In this document: piece by piece, positions 16,765 through 24,643 of the stretch
Position numbering within the stretch: position 1 is the stretch's first letter
Layout of the letters: each line of letters begins with the position of its first letter
Source: Spirochaetota bacterium
GTDB lineage: Bacteria > Spirochaetota > Spirochaetia > DTKZ01
NCBI GenBank assembly: GCA_026418195.1
Contig: JAOABU010000042.1
Span: 1-40,864, forward strand
DNA: 40,864 bases
Reading direction: 5' to 3'
Made by a program: the position numbers and the translations under genes
The notes under the pieces: model-generated
What the model was told of the DNA's origin: nothing
Seen by the model: the letters and a program-made list of their open reading frames with translations, nothing else
The model's database searches: none

Positions 16765-16808
16765 TTCATCTCTTTAAAGCGATAGGGGTGCTTACCAACT
16801 TATGCTAT

Positions 16809-17774
16809 TCACTTCAGCTGAAATAGGTTTTCCTCCAGGAACTTCCATGTGGCTAGGTAGTCCCCGCTCCCGAAGAGTTTCTTGAACCCCTTTGCGTCCA
16901 GTTCTTCCAACAGGTTCCATAGTTTCTGGGTGATCCTGTTGTTGGCCTCAAAAGTACCTTTAATGTCCCATCGAGTGGGGCTAGTGTCGGAAGTGAGAAA
17001 ATCCTTGTACCCGTACCTCTTTAGGTAGTAGAGAAACTCTGCGTAGGAAAGGAAGTGCTTGGTGCCACAGAAGTAGTCCCAGTCCCACTTCGCATCGTTG
17101 TCGTTAATGTGGATGTAGTAGGGATGGCCGCTCTCTGCCACCAAAGCAACCTCTTCGGCCGGTGTGAACCCACCGTAGGTAGAATGGCCAAAATCAATTG
17201 TTACTCCCATCTCCTTCACCCCAATGTCTTTGATCAACAGCAGGGCTTTCGCTGCTGAATCCACATAACAGGTACCACGAGTCTCACTCGGCTTGTATTC
17301 GATGAAGAGAGGAATATGCTTCTTATACGCTCCCGCTTCCCCGAAGGTCTCGATCAGTCGCTTCCAGGCTTGTGCATAGTCACTCTGGAAGGCGAACTCA
17401 TACCCATCCCCCAAGGGACAGCAGGTAACTTTGTCAGCCCCCACTGATTCAGCGAAATCCTTCGCTTCCTTCATGAATCGCACCGCTTTCTCCCTGACTT
17501 TTTTGTCCGGAGAGGTGACCCCACCGTTTCGGAACTCGGGTTCCGCTTTGATGTTTACGTTGATGGCAGCAAACTCGATCCCATACTTTTTGGCCAGTGC
17601 AAGGGTCTTTTCAGGAGATTCCACCTCGTAGGGGTATACCACCTCCACTCCAGTTGCGCCTTCAATTTCTTTCAGCATCTGAAACTTTTCTTCCAGGGAT
17701 TTGGGTTCATTGTATTCGTGGAACCGATCCTTCGTCTTTCCCAGGAAGGACGTGATAATCGCAAGTTTTACCAT
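16809..17774 (-). CDS. Sugar phosphate isomerase/epimerase (TIM barrel)
   Basis: A 321-residue xylose-isomerase-like TIM barrel. Probable metal ligands are E159 (IEYKPSE), D194 and H197 (IDFGHS) and H222 (YIHINDND), with an acidic residue in LTSDTSP. The start at 17774 has AGAAGGAG upstream and leaves 17 bases to the preceding gene, another barrel of the same superfamily but low similarity. They form one operon behind a TTGTATACAA-controlled promoter. Two different isomerases in series suggest successive epimerisations of an unusual sugar or sugar acid. The substrate is unknown. Confidence 0.85.
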   Translation of the reverse strand: MVKLAIITSFLGKTKDRFHEYNEPKSLEEKFQMLKEIEGATGVEVVYPYEVESPEKTLALAKKYGIEFAAINVNIKAEPEFRNGGVTSPDKKVREKAVRFMKEAKDFAESVGADKVTCCPLGDGYEFAFQSDYAQAWKRLIETFGEAGAYKKHIPLFIEYKPSETRGTCYVDSAAKALLLIKDIGVKEMGVTIDFGHSTYGGFTPAEEVALVAESGHPYYIHINDNDAKWDWDYFCGTKHFLSYAEFLYYLKRYGYKDFLTSDTSPTRWDIKGTFEANNRITQKLWNLLEELDAKGFKKLFGSGDYLATWKFLEENLFQLK

Positions 17775-17791
17775 GGCTATTCTCCTTCTCA

Positions 17792-18733
17792 CTAATTTGT
17801 TTTCTTCAGCGGAATCCCTGCCACCTGTTCTGCCACAAGGGTTTCCACTATCGATTGGAGGAAGCGAAGCCCCCTCCCATATTCCTCTTCGACTTGCCCT
17901 GGGTTACATACGATTTCTAGATCCAGCGAGCCCCTGTATCCTCCAAGGAAAAGGTTTCGAAGGAGATCCTCCCAGGGAACTCCACCCTTACCTGGAGCGA
18001 GGGCTAAGTTTTCCGTTCCCCAATTGTCCTTCAAGTGCGTTCCGTAGATGCAACACTCCCCATCCAGAGTCATTCGAGCAGGGATCAAAGGTAGTATTTC
18101 CTTACTGCTGAATGCGTGTCCCGTATCGAAGTTGTACCCTATCGTAGTACATCCCAATGCAGTACGAAGCTTCAACCATCCTTCAATGCCACTCAACAGG
18201 GAAAAGGGAACGACTTCTAGTGCCATTCGGAATCCAGCTGTCTCCACGATCTCTAGCTGAAGTTTTATCTTTTCCACTAGTCTCTGATACGCATCCTTGT
18301 ACTCCTTTTTTCCCCATACAGAACCCGCAGCAACCTCAAAAGCTGGAATCGGAACAGTGATTACTTTACATTCTGGGAAATTCCCTAAGATTTCCACTAC
18401 TCGTTTCATTTCCTCGATTCCAAAGGGTGACTGCAAGGTTTCCACAGACTTAAACCCATGGAGTAAGAAATGACCGACGAATTGAGTAGGGATAAGGCCT
18501 TCCTCCCTCGCAACAGAAGACAGTAAAGCCCCTCTCTGTTCCCATTCTTCTATTCGATCCACATGATAGATCTCTAGTTGAAATCCATCGAATCCCTGTT
18601 TTCGTAAGTCAGGTAAAGCTCCAGCGATCTGCTCTACCGTGAAATCCGTAGTGAAGCGTGAAAAAAAATAAGCGGGGGATACCCCAAAGGGAATTCCTTT
18701 CCATCCTTGTTCGAACTTTCCTGTCGATTCCAT
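17792..18733 (-). CDS. Sugar phosphate isomerase/epimerase (TIM barrel)
   Basis: A 313-residue TIM-barrel isomerase of the AP-endonuclease-2 superfamily. Visible ligand motifs are E in MALEVVPF, D and H in YNFDTGH, H in YGTHLKDN and E in LDLEI near the C-terminus. It is first gene of the leftward pair. A TAGGAGT ribosome site lies about 11 bases before the ATG, and the promoter and operator described at 18828-18870 lie about 100 bases upstream. It is divergent from the BKACE gene, which has its own operator, so the two operons are probably co-regulated. Confidence 0.85.
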   Translation of the reverse strand: MESTGKFEQGWKGIPFGVSPAYFFSRFTTDFTVEQIAGALPDLRKQGFDGFQLEIYHVDRIEEWEQRGALLSSVAREEGLIPTQFVGHFLLHGFKSVETLQSPFGIEEMKRVVEILGNFPECKVITVPIPAFEVAAGSVWGKKEYKDAYQRLVEKIKLQLEIVETAGFRMALEVVPFSLLSGIEGWLKLRTALGCTTIGYNFDTGHAFSSKEILPLIPARMTLDGECCIYGTHLKDNWGTENLALAPGKGGVPWEDLLRNLFLGGYRGSLDLEIVCNPGQVEEEYGRGLRFLQSIVETLVAEQVAGIPLKKTN

Positions 18734-18827
18734 GTTCCAGCTTTACTCCTACCCTGTTCTCTGCACCATCAGATACGTCTGTGTAATGATCCCAATAGTG
18801 AAAAAAACCAACAGCATTACCATAAAA

Positions 18828-18870
18828 ATACTGTATACAATATCATAAACACAATATATTATTTTGTCAA
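18828..18870 (-). promoter_or_regulatory. Promoter of the isomerase pair with GntR-type operator
   Basis: On the minus strand TTGACA (18865-18870), 17 bases, TATGAT (18842-18847). Directly downstream and touching the -10 is the dyad ATACTGTATACAATAT (18828-18843 on plus), 7 of 8 arm positions matched. Repression geometry is the same as at the transketolase and tctC promoters. Confidence 0.65.
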
Positions 18871-18927
18871 AGACTTTTTCACAACTGCCAGGAAGATTCG
18901 GGAACCTGTAACTGTAGACATACATCC

Positions 18928-18957
18928 TTGATGAGAGTATATTGTACACAATATATT
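18928..18957 (+). promoter_or_regulatory. BKACE promoter with near-perfect GntR-type operator
   Basis: TTGATG (18928-18933), 18 bases, TATATT (18952-18957). Covering the spacer and -10 is TATATTGT-AC-ACAATATA (18938-18955), perfect 8-bp arms with a 2-base centre and the best-formed copy of the motif family in this window. Confidence 0.65.
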
Positions 18958-18987
18958 TTCAGCGTTCTATACGCAGAAGGAGGGATG

Positions 18988-19863
18988 ATGCAACCTAATT
19001 CCAGATCAATCCCAGGGAACTCAACCCAGTGGCAAAGGAAAGTAATCGTTGCCGTCGCTCCGGTAGCCCATGTGGATCACCCTGTCCCCAATGGCACCCG
19101 GAATCCTGTGACTCCTGAGGAAATCGCTCAGGATGTTGTAGACTGCTTTAGAGAAGGCGCTTCGATGGTTCACCTTCATGTGCGGGATCGGACAGGAAAA
19201 CAGGTTTCAGATCTCACTACCTTCACAAAAACCATAGACCTCATCCGAAAGGAATCGGATATCCTCATTCAGGGATCTACCGGAGGTGTCTCCTCCCTCA
19301 CTTTGGAGGAACGGTGCGTATCCGTAGATGAACCCCGCACTCAGCTCGCTTCCCTTAACATGGGTTCCACGAACCTGGGTGAAGGGGTATACGTTAACAC
19401 CCTACCCGACATTCGGTTCTGGGCCCGCAGGATGAAAGAAAAGCAAGTAGTTCCTGAATTGGAGATTTTCAGTCTGGGGATGATTGAAAGTGTATTAAAA
19501 TTAAAGCAGGAAGGGGTGCTGTGTGACCCATTGAACTTCAATCTCTGTGTAGGGTTCGAAGGTGCATTGCCAGCTCGACCGATTCACCTGTTTCATTTTC
19601 TTAACTCTCTTCCTGCGGGTTCACACTGGAGCTTAATCCATGAAGGGATGAAGGATATGTCCCTTCTGCTCATGGCTGTAACAATGGGAGCTTCTGGGAT
19701 TCGAGTCGGATTCGAGGATGGATGCTTTCTTACGCCCAGTAGACCCGCGAAGAGCAACAGGGAACTGGTTAGGCATTTAGTAACGTTGCTTCGCGGGATA
19801 GGTTATGAGCCTGCTACCGTGCAGGAAGCAAAGGAGTTTTTGGGGGTCTTGAAAAACTCTTAG
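18988..19863 (+). CDS. BKACE family beta-keto acid cleavage enzyme
   Basis: A 291-residue TIM-barrel enzyme of the 3-keto-5-aminohexanoate cleavage (Kce/DUF849) family, which cleaves a beta-keto acid with acetyl-CoA. Zinc ligands are present: H62 and H64 in VHLHVRD, and E243 in RVGFED, with R239 at the spacing known for Kce. GSTGG (96-100) and SLNMGSTN are also typical. The second half of the family diverges by substrate, so this one cannot be assigned from sequence alone. The start at 18988 follows AAGGAGGG at 18977-18984; a preceding ATG at 18985 is too close to it. Linked regulators, a TTT transporter and isomerases suggest catabolism of an imported organic acid. Confidence 0.88.
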   Translation: MQPNSRSIPGNSTQWQRKVIVAVAPVAHVDHPVPNGTRNPVTPEEIAQDVVDCFREGASMVHLHVRDRTGKQVSDLTTFTKTIDLIRKESDILIQGSTGGVSSLTLEERCVSVDEPRTQLASLNMGSTNLGEGVYVNTLPDIRFWARRMKEKQVVPELEIFSLGMIESVLKLKQEGVLCDPLNFNLCVGFEGALPARPIHLFHFLNSLPAGSHWSLIHEGMKDMSLLLMAVTMGASGIRVGFEDGCFLTPSRPAKSNRELVRHLVTLLRGIGYEPATVQEAKEFLGVLKNS

Positions 19864-19918
19864 TACCCTGAACCTTGTGGGTAAGGATTCGAGACCCGCA
19901 GGCATACCCTAATGTTTT

Positions 19919-19928
19919 TTGTATACAA
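19919..19928 (+). promoter_or_regulatory. GntR-type operator upstream of the first tandem GntR gene
   Basis: TTGTATACAA, a perfect 10-base palindrome, 6 bases upstream of the -35 box of the following promoter. The right arm continues as TATC, like the other sites. Position upstream of -35 differs from the others, so the effect here may be activation or weak autoregulation. Confidence 0.55.
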
Positions 19929-19934
19929 TATCTA

Positions 19935-19964
19935 TTGACGAATCCTCTTCTTTCCTCTTATACT
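19935..19964 (+). promoter_or_regulatory. Promoter of tandem GntR operon, apparently leaderless
   Basis: TTGACG (19935-19940), 18 bases, TATACT (19959-19964), then six bases (CGGGGA) and ATG at 19971. The predicted transcription start is the A of the ATG. Confidence 0.6.
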
Positions 19965-19970
19965 CGGGGA

Positions 19971-20624
19971 ATGTATAAGGTCGAATTCGAAGATCTAGCC
20001 ACCAAAGTTTATAAAACCTTGAAAAACATGATTATTAGCGGGGAACTGAAACCCGGGGAAAAGCTCATTCAGGAAGATTTAGCGGAGCGACTTGGAGTTT
20101 CCCGAACTCCCCTCCTTTCTGCCTTTGCCAAATTAGCCCAGGAAAACCTGGTTGAAACCATCTCTCGACGTGGGGCCTACGTAAAACGCTTTACAGAACA
20201 AGAACTAGTAGACATCTATGATATTCGAATCCAGTTGGAGCCTCTAGGAGCGGAACGAGCAGCCGTGTACATCACAACTGAAGAGGTTGCCCAACTAGAA
20301 CACCTGTTAAAAGAATACGACGTGGCAACTCAAACGAAAGACATGCACACTCTCAAACAGATCGATTACCAGTTTCATATGTCCATCATGAGAATCAGTC
20401 GAAATCGCCTATTGTATGATATGTTAAGCACCTTCAATGTCATCATTATTAGCAACATTAAAGGCCTATTGAAGCCTCCCGAAAAAAGCGATAGCGAACA
20501 TCATCAATTATTGGATGCATTGAAGGGCAAGAATTCTTTTGAAGCACGGAGGATTATGTACGAACATATCAGTGATTCTCGTGACAATCTGTTGAAGCAC
20601 CTTATACCGTTCGACTCTGAATAG
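19971..20624 (+). CDS. GntR family transcriptional regulator (FCD type), first of a tandem pair
   Basis: A 217-residue regulator: winged helix in residues about 5-75 (GELKPGEKLIQEDLAERLGV, then SRTPLLSAFAKLAQENLVE) and an FCD helical effector domain after it, with metal/ligand-type residues in QIDYQFHMSI and the EHHQLLDAL helix. The start is at 19971, where the promoter -10 ends 6 bases before the ATG; the frame stays open upstream through the operator, so a longer protein is unlikely. It carries its own TTGTATACAA site and is the best candidate for the regulator of that regulon. It is followed by a second GntR 11 bases later, about one-third similar by eye. Confidence 0.87.
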   Translation: MYKVEFEDLATKVYKTLKNMIISGELKPGEKLIQEDLAERLGVSRTPLLSAFAKLAQENLVETISRRGAYVKRFTEQELVDIYDIRIQLEPLGAERAAVYITTEEVAQLEHLLKEYDVATQTKDMHTLKQIDYQFHMSIMRISRNRLLYDMLSTFNVIIISNIKGLLKPPEKSDSEHHQLLDALKGKNSFEARRIMYEHISDSRDNLLKHLIPFDSE

Positions 20625-20635
20625 GAAATAGGAAG

Positions 20636-21295
20636 ATGTCCAAAATTGAAAATAAAATCCTGACAGACTTAGTATACGAAAAACTCAAAATCATGATCGA
20701 TGATGGAGTGCTCACCCCGGGTCAAAAGATCAATAAACTAGAACTCTCTAAAATACTAGGAGTCAGTCAGACTCCCATCAACGATGCTCTCAGTCGTCTG
20801 GCAGGGGAAAAGTTCCTGGAACAGCGGAGTCGGCAAGGGTACTTTGTTCGGGCCTTCTCTGACGAGGAGTTGGTAGCCCTGTTCGAAATGCGGGGAGCAC
20901 TGGAAGGGATGGCCATTCGGCTCTGCTGTGAGAACGCTTCTTCCGATCATATTGAAGAACTAAGCCGTTGTTTCGAAGGATTTTCGTTCCCCTTAAACGA
21001 AAAGACCTACATGGATTATGTCCATGCGGACAAGACCTTTCACGAGAAAATAATTCGCTATTCGGGGAATTCGATTCTATGGGAACTTTCCAGAACTTCG
21101 GGTTACATGATAAAAAGTAACATGAAAGGGTTGACCCGGCCACCGGAAGAAACGTATCCAGAACATGTGGCAATGATCCAAGCCTTAAAGGAGCGGAATG
21201 GGGATAAAGCTCAACAGTTGATGATTCAGCATCACTTGAGATCCCGGAACGTGTTTCGTGCAAAACTTACCAAGAAGGAGCTAAACACAGTATGA
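20636..21295 (+). CDS. GntR family transcriptional regulator (FCD type), second of a tandem pair
   Basis: A 219-residue FCD-type GntR protein. The winged helix has [20 protein letters not shown] and [19 protein letters not shown], followed by an effector domain with [16 protein letters not shown] and EHVAMIQAL. It shares layout and phrases with the preceding gene (for example SNIKGLLKPPE versus [11 protein letters not shown]), so the two arose by duplication. A GGAA ribosome site precedes the ATG. Its stop overlaps the chemoreceptor start by ATGA, indicating translational coupling of regulator and receptor. Confidence 0.87.
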   Translation: MSKIENKILTDLVYEKLKIMIDDGVLTPGQKINKLELSKILGVSQTPINDALSRLAGEKFLEQRSRQGYFVRAFSDEELVALFEMRGALEGMAIRLCCENASSDHIEELSRCFEGFSFPLNEKTYMDYVHADKTFHEKIIRYSGNSILWELSRTSGYMIKSNMKGLTRPPEETYPEHVAMIQALKERNGDKAQQLMIQHHLRSRNVFRAKLTKKELNTV

Positions 21296-22677
21296 AATCA
21301 CTCCGAGGGAAAATTCTTGTCTTGCTACTTTTCATGTCTGTCTTACTAGTAGGAATCACCCTTTTGGGTTTGTATACCTCCTTTTCCTCATTGATCCTGG
21401 TTTCCATCGGATTCCTGCTCGCTTCAATCCTATCAGGCATTCTATTCTCTATCCTCCTTTCTCGGTCTATCCTTCAACCTATCCAGACGATTGCCTCGAG
21501 TCTTAAGGATATCTCGGAAGGGGAAGGGGATCTAACGGTTTCATTGCCCATCCCAAGGAGCAAAGAACTAGCGGATCTCAGTATCCGAGTGAACACTTTC
21601 ATCCAACACCTCCATGACATGATCCTAAGGATGAAGGGTGCCATTGATGAGAACAATCGCATCAGTGAAAAACTTACCACCCAGTCCGATCTCATCGCTT
21701 CCAGTCTTCAACAGATCTCGTCCACCATTCAGCAGATTGGAAACAAGATGGAAACTGTGGATCGCATGATTCAGGACGCCAGGAACCAAACTCAAACCAT
21801 CACCCAACAGACGGGAGACGCAGTAGGCAAGATCGAAGCTCAAGCCACCAGTGTAGAGGAATCCAGTGCAGCGATAAACGAAATGATTGCATCCATCCGT
21901 TCTATGGGAACTTTAGCAGAACATCGGAAACAACAGTTGATCGATCTGATTCAATCAGCCCGAGGCAGTTCCGAAACCATGCAATCCACCATAGACCGTA
22001 TTAAAAGTATTGCCAAATCCACCGCCGTCATCGAGGATCTAATCGAAATTATCCAGTCCGTAGCAAACCAGACCAACATCCTGGCCTTGAACGCTTCCAT
22101 CGAGGCAGCTCACGCTGGAGAAGCAGGCAAGGGGTTTGCAGTGGTAGCAGAGGAAATCGGGAAGCTCGCTTCTACTACTGCATCCAACGTGAAGAGCATC
22201 ACCACTAACCTGAAACAGATCCTCCGAGAAATCAAGGAAGCTTCCCAATTCACCGAGGAGACAAACCAGAAGATGCAACTCATGTCACAGACCATTCAAA
22301 CAGTTTCCGACAGCATGAACGAGTTGATAGCTGGTTTGTCTGAACTGGTGCAGGGTAGTAAGGAAATCACCGACGCCATTGGAGTACTGAACGAAACCAC
22401 CGAAGCTTTGAAGAACGCTGTCCATACTATCTCCACGAGCTCAGTCACCATCGACTCTGCCATGCAGAAGGTAGCTGACCTATCCTACCAGAACAATGCC
22501 GCGTTCGGGGAAATCGTATCAGGTATTCAGGCGGTATCTATCAGCGGGACGGATCTTTCCAAGATCAGCATCGAGAACAATCGGATTAGTGAGCTCATTG
22601 AACAGGATATTCGGCGATTCAAGACCCGCTCATCCTTGAAAGACCGCGAACCTAAGAAGGTTCTAGAAGGTTCCTAA
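21292..22677 (+). CDS. Methyl-accepting chemotaxis protein lacking a periplasmic sensor domain
   Basis: A 461-residue chemoreceptor. Two membrane helices (about 8-28 and 33-57) are separated by only about four residues, so there is no external ligand domain. A HAMP segment follows (58-110), then a long coiled coil with the conserved hairpin tip [20 protein letters not shown] and [16 protein letters not shown]. It signals to CheA/CheW. Without a sensor domain it must sense membrane or cytoplasmic signals, or work with a partner. It is translationally coupled to the second GntR and precedes the tctCBA promoter, so it probably reports on the compound handled by this locus. Confidence 0.92.
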   Translation: MKSLRGKILVLLLFMSVLLVGITLLGLYTSFSSLILVSIGFLLASILSGILFSILLSRSILQPIQTIASSLKDISEGEGDLTVSLPIPRSKELADLSIRVNTFIQHLHDMILRMKGAIDENNRISEKLTTQSDLIASSLQQISSTIQQIGNKMETVDRMIQDARNQTQTITQQTGDAVGKIEAQATSVEESSAAINEMIASIRSMGTLAEHRKQQLIDLIQSARGSSETMQSTIDRIKSIAKSTAVIEDLIEIIQSVANQTNILALNASIEAAHAGEAGKGFAVVAEEIGKLASTTASNVKSITTNLKQILREIKEASQFTEETNQKMQLMSQTIQTVSDSMNELIAGLSELVQGSKEITDAIGVLNETTEALKNAVHTISTSSVTIDSAMQKVADLSYQNNAAFGEIVSGIQAVSISGTDLSKISIENNRISELIEQDIRRFKTRSSLKDREPKKVLEGS

Positions 22678-22695
22678 GTAGAAACGATTTTCTTC

Positions 22696-22761
22696 TTGAC
22701 AATGCTTCCATCTATGGTATAATCCATTTTGTATACAATATAATCTATATTGTATCCATAT
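22696..22761 (+). promoter_or_regulatory. tctC promoter with two GntR-type operator copies
   Basis: TTGACA (22696-22701), 16 bases, TATAAT (22718-22723): perfect consensus hexamers. Just downstream lie ATTTTGTATACAATAT (22726-22741) on the start site, and a second, degenerate half-site copy ATATTGTATCCATAT (22747-22761), centred about 20 bases further. Two bound dimers on the same helix face would block a strong promoter. Confidence 0.75.
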
Positions 22762-22782
22762 CAATTCCTGAAGGAGGCCTTT

Positions 22783-23790
22783 ATGAAGAAGGTAATGCTA
22801 CTCGGCATGATAGCCATGGTCCTTATTACTGGAATGATGTTTGCTCGAGGACAGGAGGAATACCCCTCCCGGGACATCACCAATATTTTGGTGTGGGCTG
22901 CGGGCGGAGGAACAGACCTTGCGAACCGCCTCGTGATGGCTGAAATGGCAAAGATCCTCAAGGTGAACATAAACGTGGTGAATGTAACCGGTGGTGTAGG
23001 TGGATCGGTGGGAATGTTGGAAGCCTACAGCAAACCGGCCGATGGATATACCCTCTGTGGTCTGTCCGAGTCGATTGTGACTGCCGGTGTTCAGGGTGGT
23101 TGGGATAAACGAGTAAACGTATGGGACTACTTCATTATTGGGGGATCCCCCGATGTCCTATCGGTCAGCCCCAACGCTCCGTACAAGAATCTAAAAGAAC
23201 TCGTGGACGCCATGAAAGCGAACCCCAAAGGAATAAAAGCTGGCGCTAGCGCCTCTGGGTCTATCCACCACCTAAACCTGTTGGCCTTCGAAAAAGGAAC
23301 GGGGGCACAGTTCAACTTCATCCCTTACACAGGGTCTGCCCCCGCCCAGAATGCTGCCATGACTGGGGAAGTGACAGTGGTGATCACTTCCGTGCAAGAG
23401 CAATCCGAGCTCTTGAAAGCTGGGAAACTTCGTCCCCTCGCAATGCTTACCCCCGATCCCTTTAAGTTCGGTGACATTACTATCCCATCGGCCTTTGCCG
23501 ATTATCCTGACCTGGCCAAGTACCTCCCTCTAGAGCAGCAGATTGGGTTCGGCATTCGCCGGGACGCTCCGGAACCTGTGAAAGCCAAACTCCGGGAAGC
23601 ATTCAAGCAAGCCATCAAAGCTGAAGCGGTTCAAAAGTTCGGCCGGGATCGGTTCTTTACGATCAAGGGGATTTATGGAGATGAAGCGAACAAGATCTTT
23701 GACAAACTGGAATCCGTGTTCTCCTGGACCTTGTGGGAACTAGGAGCCGCTAAGGTTGATCCTGCCAAGTTGGGAATCCCGAAACCCTGA
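22783..23790 (+). CDS. tctC: Tripartite tricarboxylate transporter substrate-binding protein (TctC family)
   Basis: A 335-residue periplasmic binding protein of the TctC (Bug) family. A signal peptide spans residues 1-22. Family features are YPSRDITNILVWAAGGGTD near the mature N-terminus, the PADGYTL segment, and FNFIPYTGSAPAQNAAMTG in the domain interface. It captures a carboxylate for TctAB. A strong AAGGAGG site lies 5 bases before the ATG; the frame is open further up but runs into the operator. A hairpin with a T-tract sits after the gene. Bug proteins bind diverse carboxylates, so the ligand is not known. Confidence 0.9.
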   Translation: MKKVMLLGMIAMVLITGMMFARGQEEYPSRDITNILVWAAGGGTDLANRLVMAEMAKILKVNINVVNVTGGVGGSVGMLEAYSKPADGYTLCGLSESIVTAGVQGGWDKRVNVWDYFIIGGSPDVLSVSPNAPYKNLKELVDAMKANPKGIKAGASASGSIHHLNLLAFEKGTGAQFNFIPYTGSAPAQNAAMTGEVTVVITSVQEQSELLKAGKLRPLAMLTPDPFKFGDITIPSAFADYPDLAKYLPLEQQIGFGIRRDAPEPVKAKLREAFKQAIKAEAVQKFGRDRFFTIKGIYGDEANKIFDKLESVFSWTLWELGAAKVDPAKLGIPKP

Positions 23791-23826
23791 CGATTGGAGA
23801 TTGATTAAATTCCCACAAGGATTGAT

Positions 23827-23864
23827 AGAGGAGCCGTACCGAGCATGGTACGGATCCTCTTTTT
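23827..23864 (+). terminator. Intercistronic terminator/attenuator between tctC and tctB
   Basis: A 14-bp stem with one mismatch (left arm 23827-23840, loop 23841-23846, right arm 23847-23860) followed by four T. It lies inside the tct operon, so partial termination would give more TctC than TctAB. Confidence 0.7.
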
Positions 23865-23881
23865 AGGGAGAGATTCGAAGT

Positions 23882-24631
23882 ATGTTGGATAAAACGAAAC
23901 TACGAGGAGCGGATTTCATCACTTCTATTGGATTGATGCTTTTCGGTGTCTGGATTCTGTTCCAGACCTTCAAGATGCCCATGAAAGACACCTATGGGGG
24001 AGTAATAAACGTCTGGTATGTCTCCCCAGCCCTCTTTCCCCTGTTTATCGGAACCGGAATCATTCTTTTAGCGATCAATATTCTGATCCATGCCATAAAG
24101 AATGGAGGCTTTCAGGCATTCAAGGAATCTCTTCAATCAAAAAAAGGGATTCACCTTACAGAAAAAGGGTATCGATTCCTTGCGATTCTCGTTCCCCTTC
24201 TAAGTTTGGTGTACATGAATCTTCCCCGGATCGATTTTTTTCTCAGTATCCTGCTGTTCCTCCTTTTTTTCATCACAGTGTTCTATTTTGACGACTTCCT
24301 CTTATTGAAAAAACTACTGGGTTTCTATTCCATCGAAATGGGTATACTCCTGCTCCTCTTTCTTACAGGTATGGATACGATTCTTACAAAAGCATTTCGG
24401 TATTCCCTAGACATTCTTGCCCTTGGGTTGATTACAGCTCTCTACATCTTTCTTCGGATCCAAATCAGAGGGCAGAACGAGTATACCCGTAAGTTGCGTA
24501 ACGCCTTCATGATCAGCTTGCTGACCCCTTTAATCCTGGTACCGACTTTTCGCTTCTTTCTTCGGGTTCCTTTACCCAAAGAGGGAGGCATCGTAGATCT
24601 GTTATTTATCCTTTACTACGCTTTTCGATAG
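23882..24631 (+). CDS. tctB: Tripartite tricarboxylate transporter TctB family protein
   Basis: A 249-residue membrane protein with about six hydrophobic segments. TctB is normally about 150 residues with four helices; the extra C-terminal helices (about 150-249) make this long, as seen in some spirochaetal transporters. It lies between tctC and tctA on the same strand with spacing of 12 bases to tctA, and has AGGGAGAG upstream. Identity rests largely on context and topology, since TctB sequences are poorly conserved. Confidence 0.75.
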   Translation: MLDKTKLRGADFITSIGLMLFGVWILFQTFKMPMKDTYGGVINVWYVSPALFPLFIGTGIILLAINILIHAIKNGGFQAFKESLQSKKGIHLTEKGYRFLAILVPLLSLVYMNLPRIDFFLSILLFLLFFITVFYFDDFLLLKKLLGFYSIEMGILLLLFLTGMDTILTKAFRYSLDILALGLITALYIFLRIQIRGQNEYTRKLRNAFMISLLTPLILVPTFRFFLRVPLPKEGGIVDLLFILYYAFR

Positions 24632-24643
24632 GGAGGGCTCCCC

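Noticed and set aside
18928-18987. Upstream ATG for the BKACE gene
   Set aside because: It lies within the promoter and operator, and an AAGGAGGG site fits the ATG at 18988.
22726-22761. tctC operators considered as an insertion-element end or target duplication
   Set aside because: The motif is a symmetric dyad shared by five promoters. No transposase gene or paired long inverted repeat is present.
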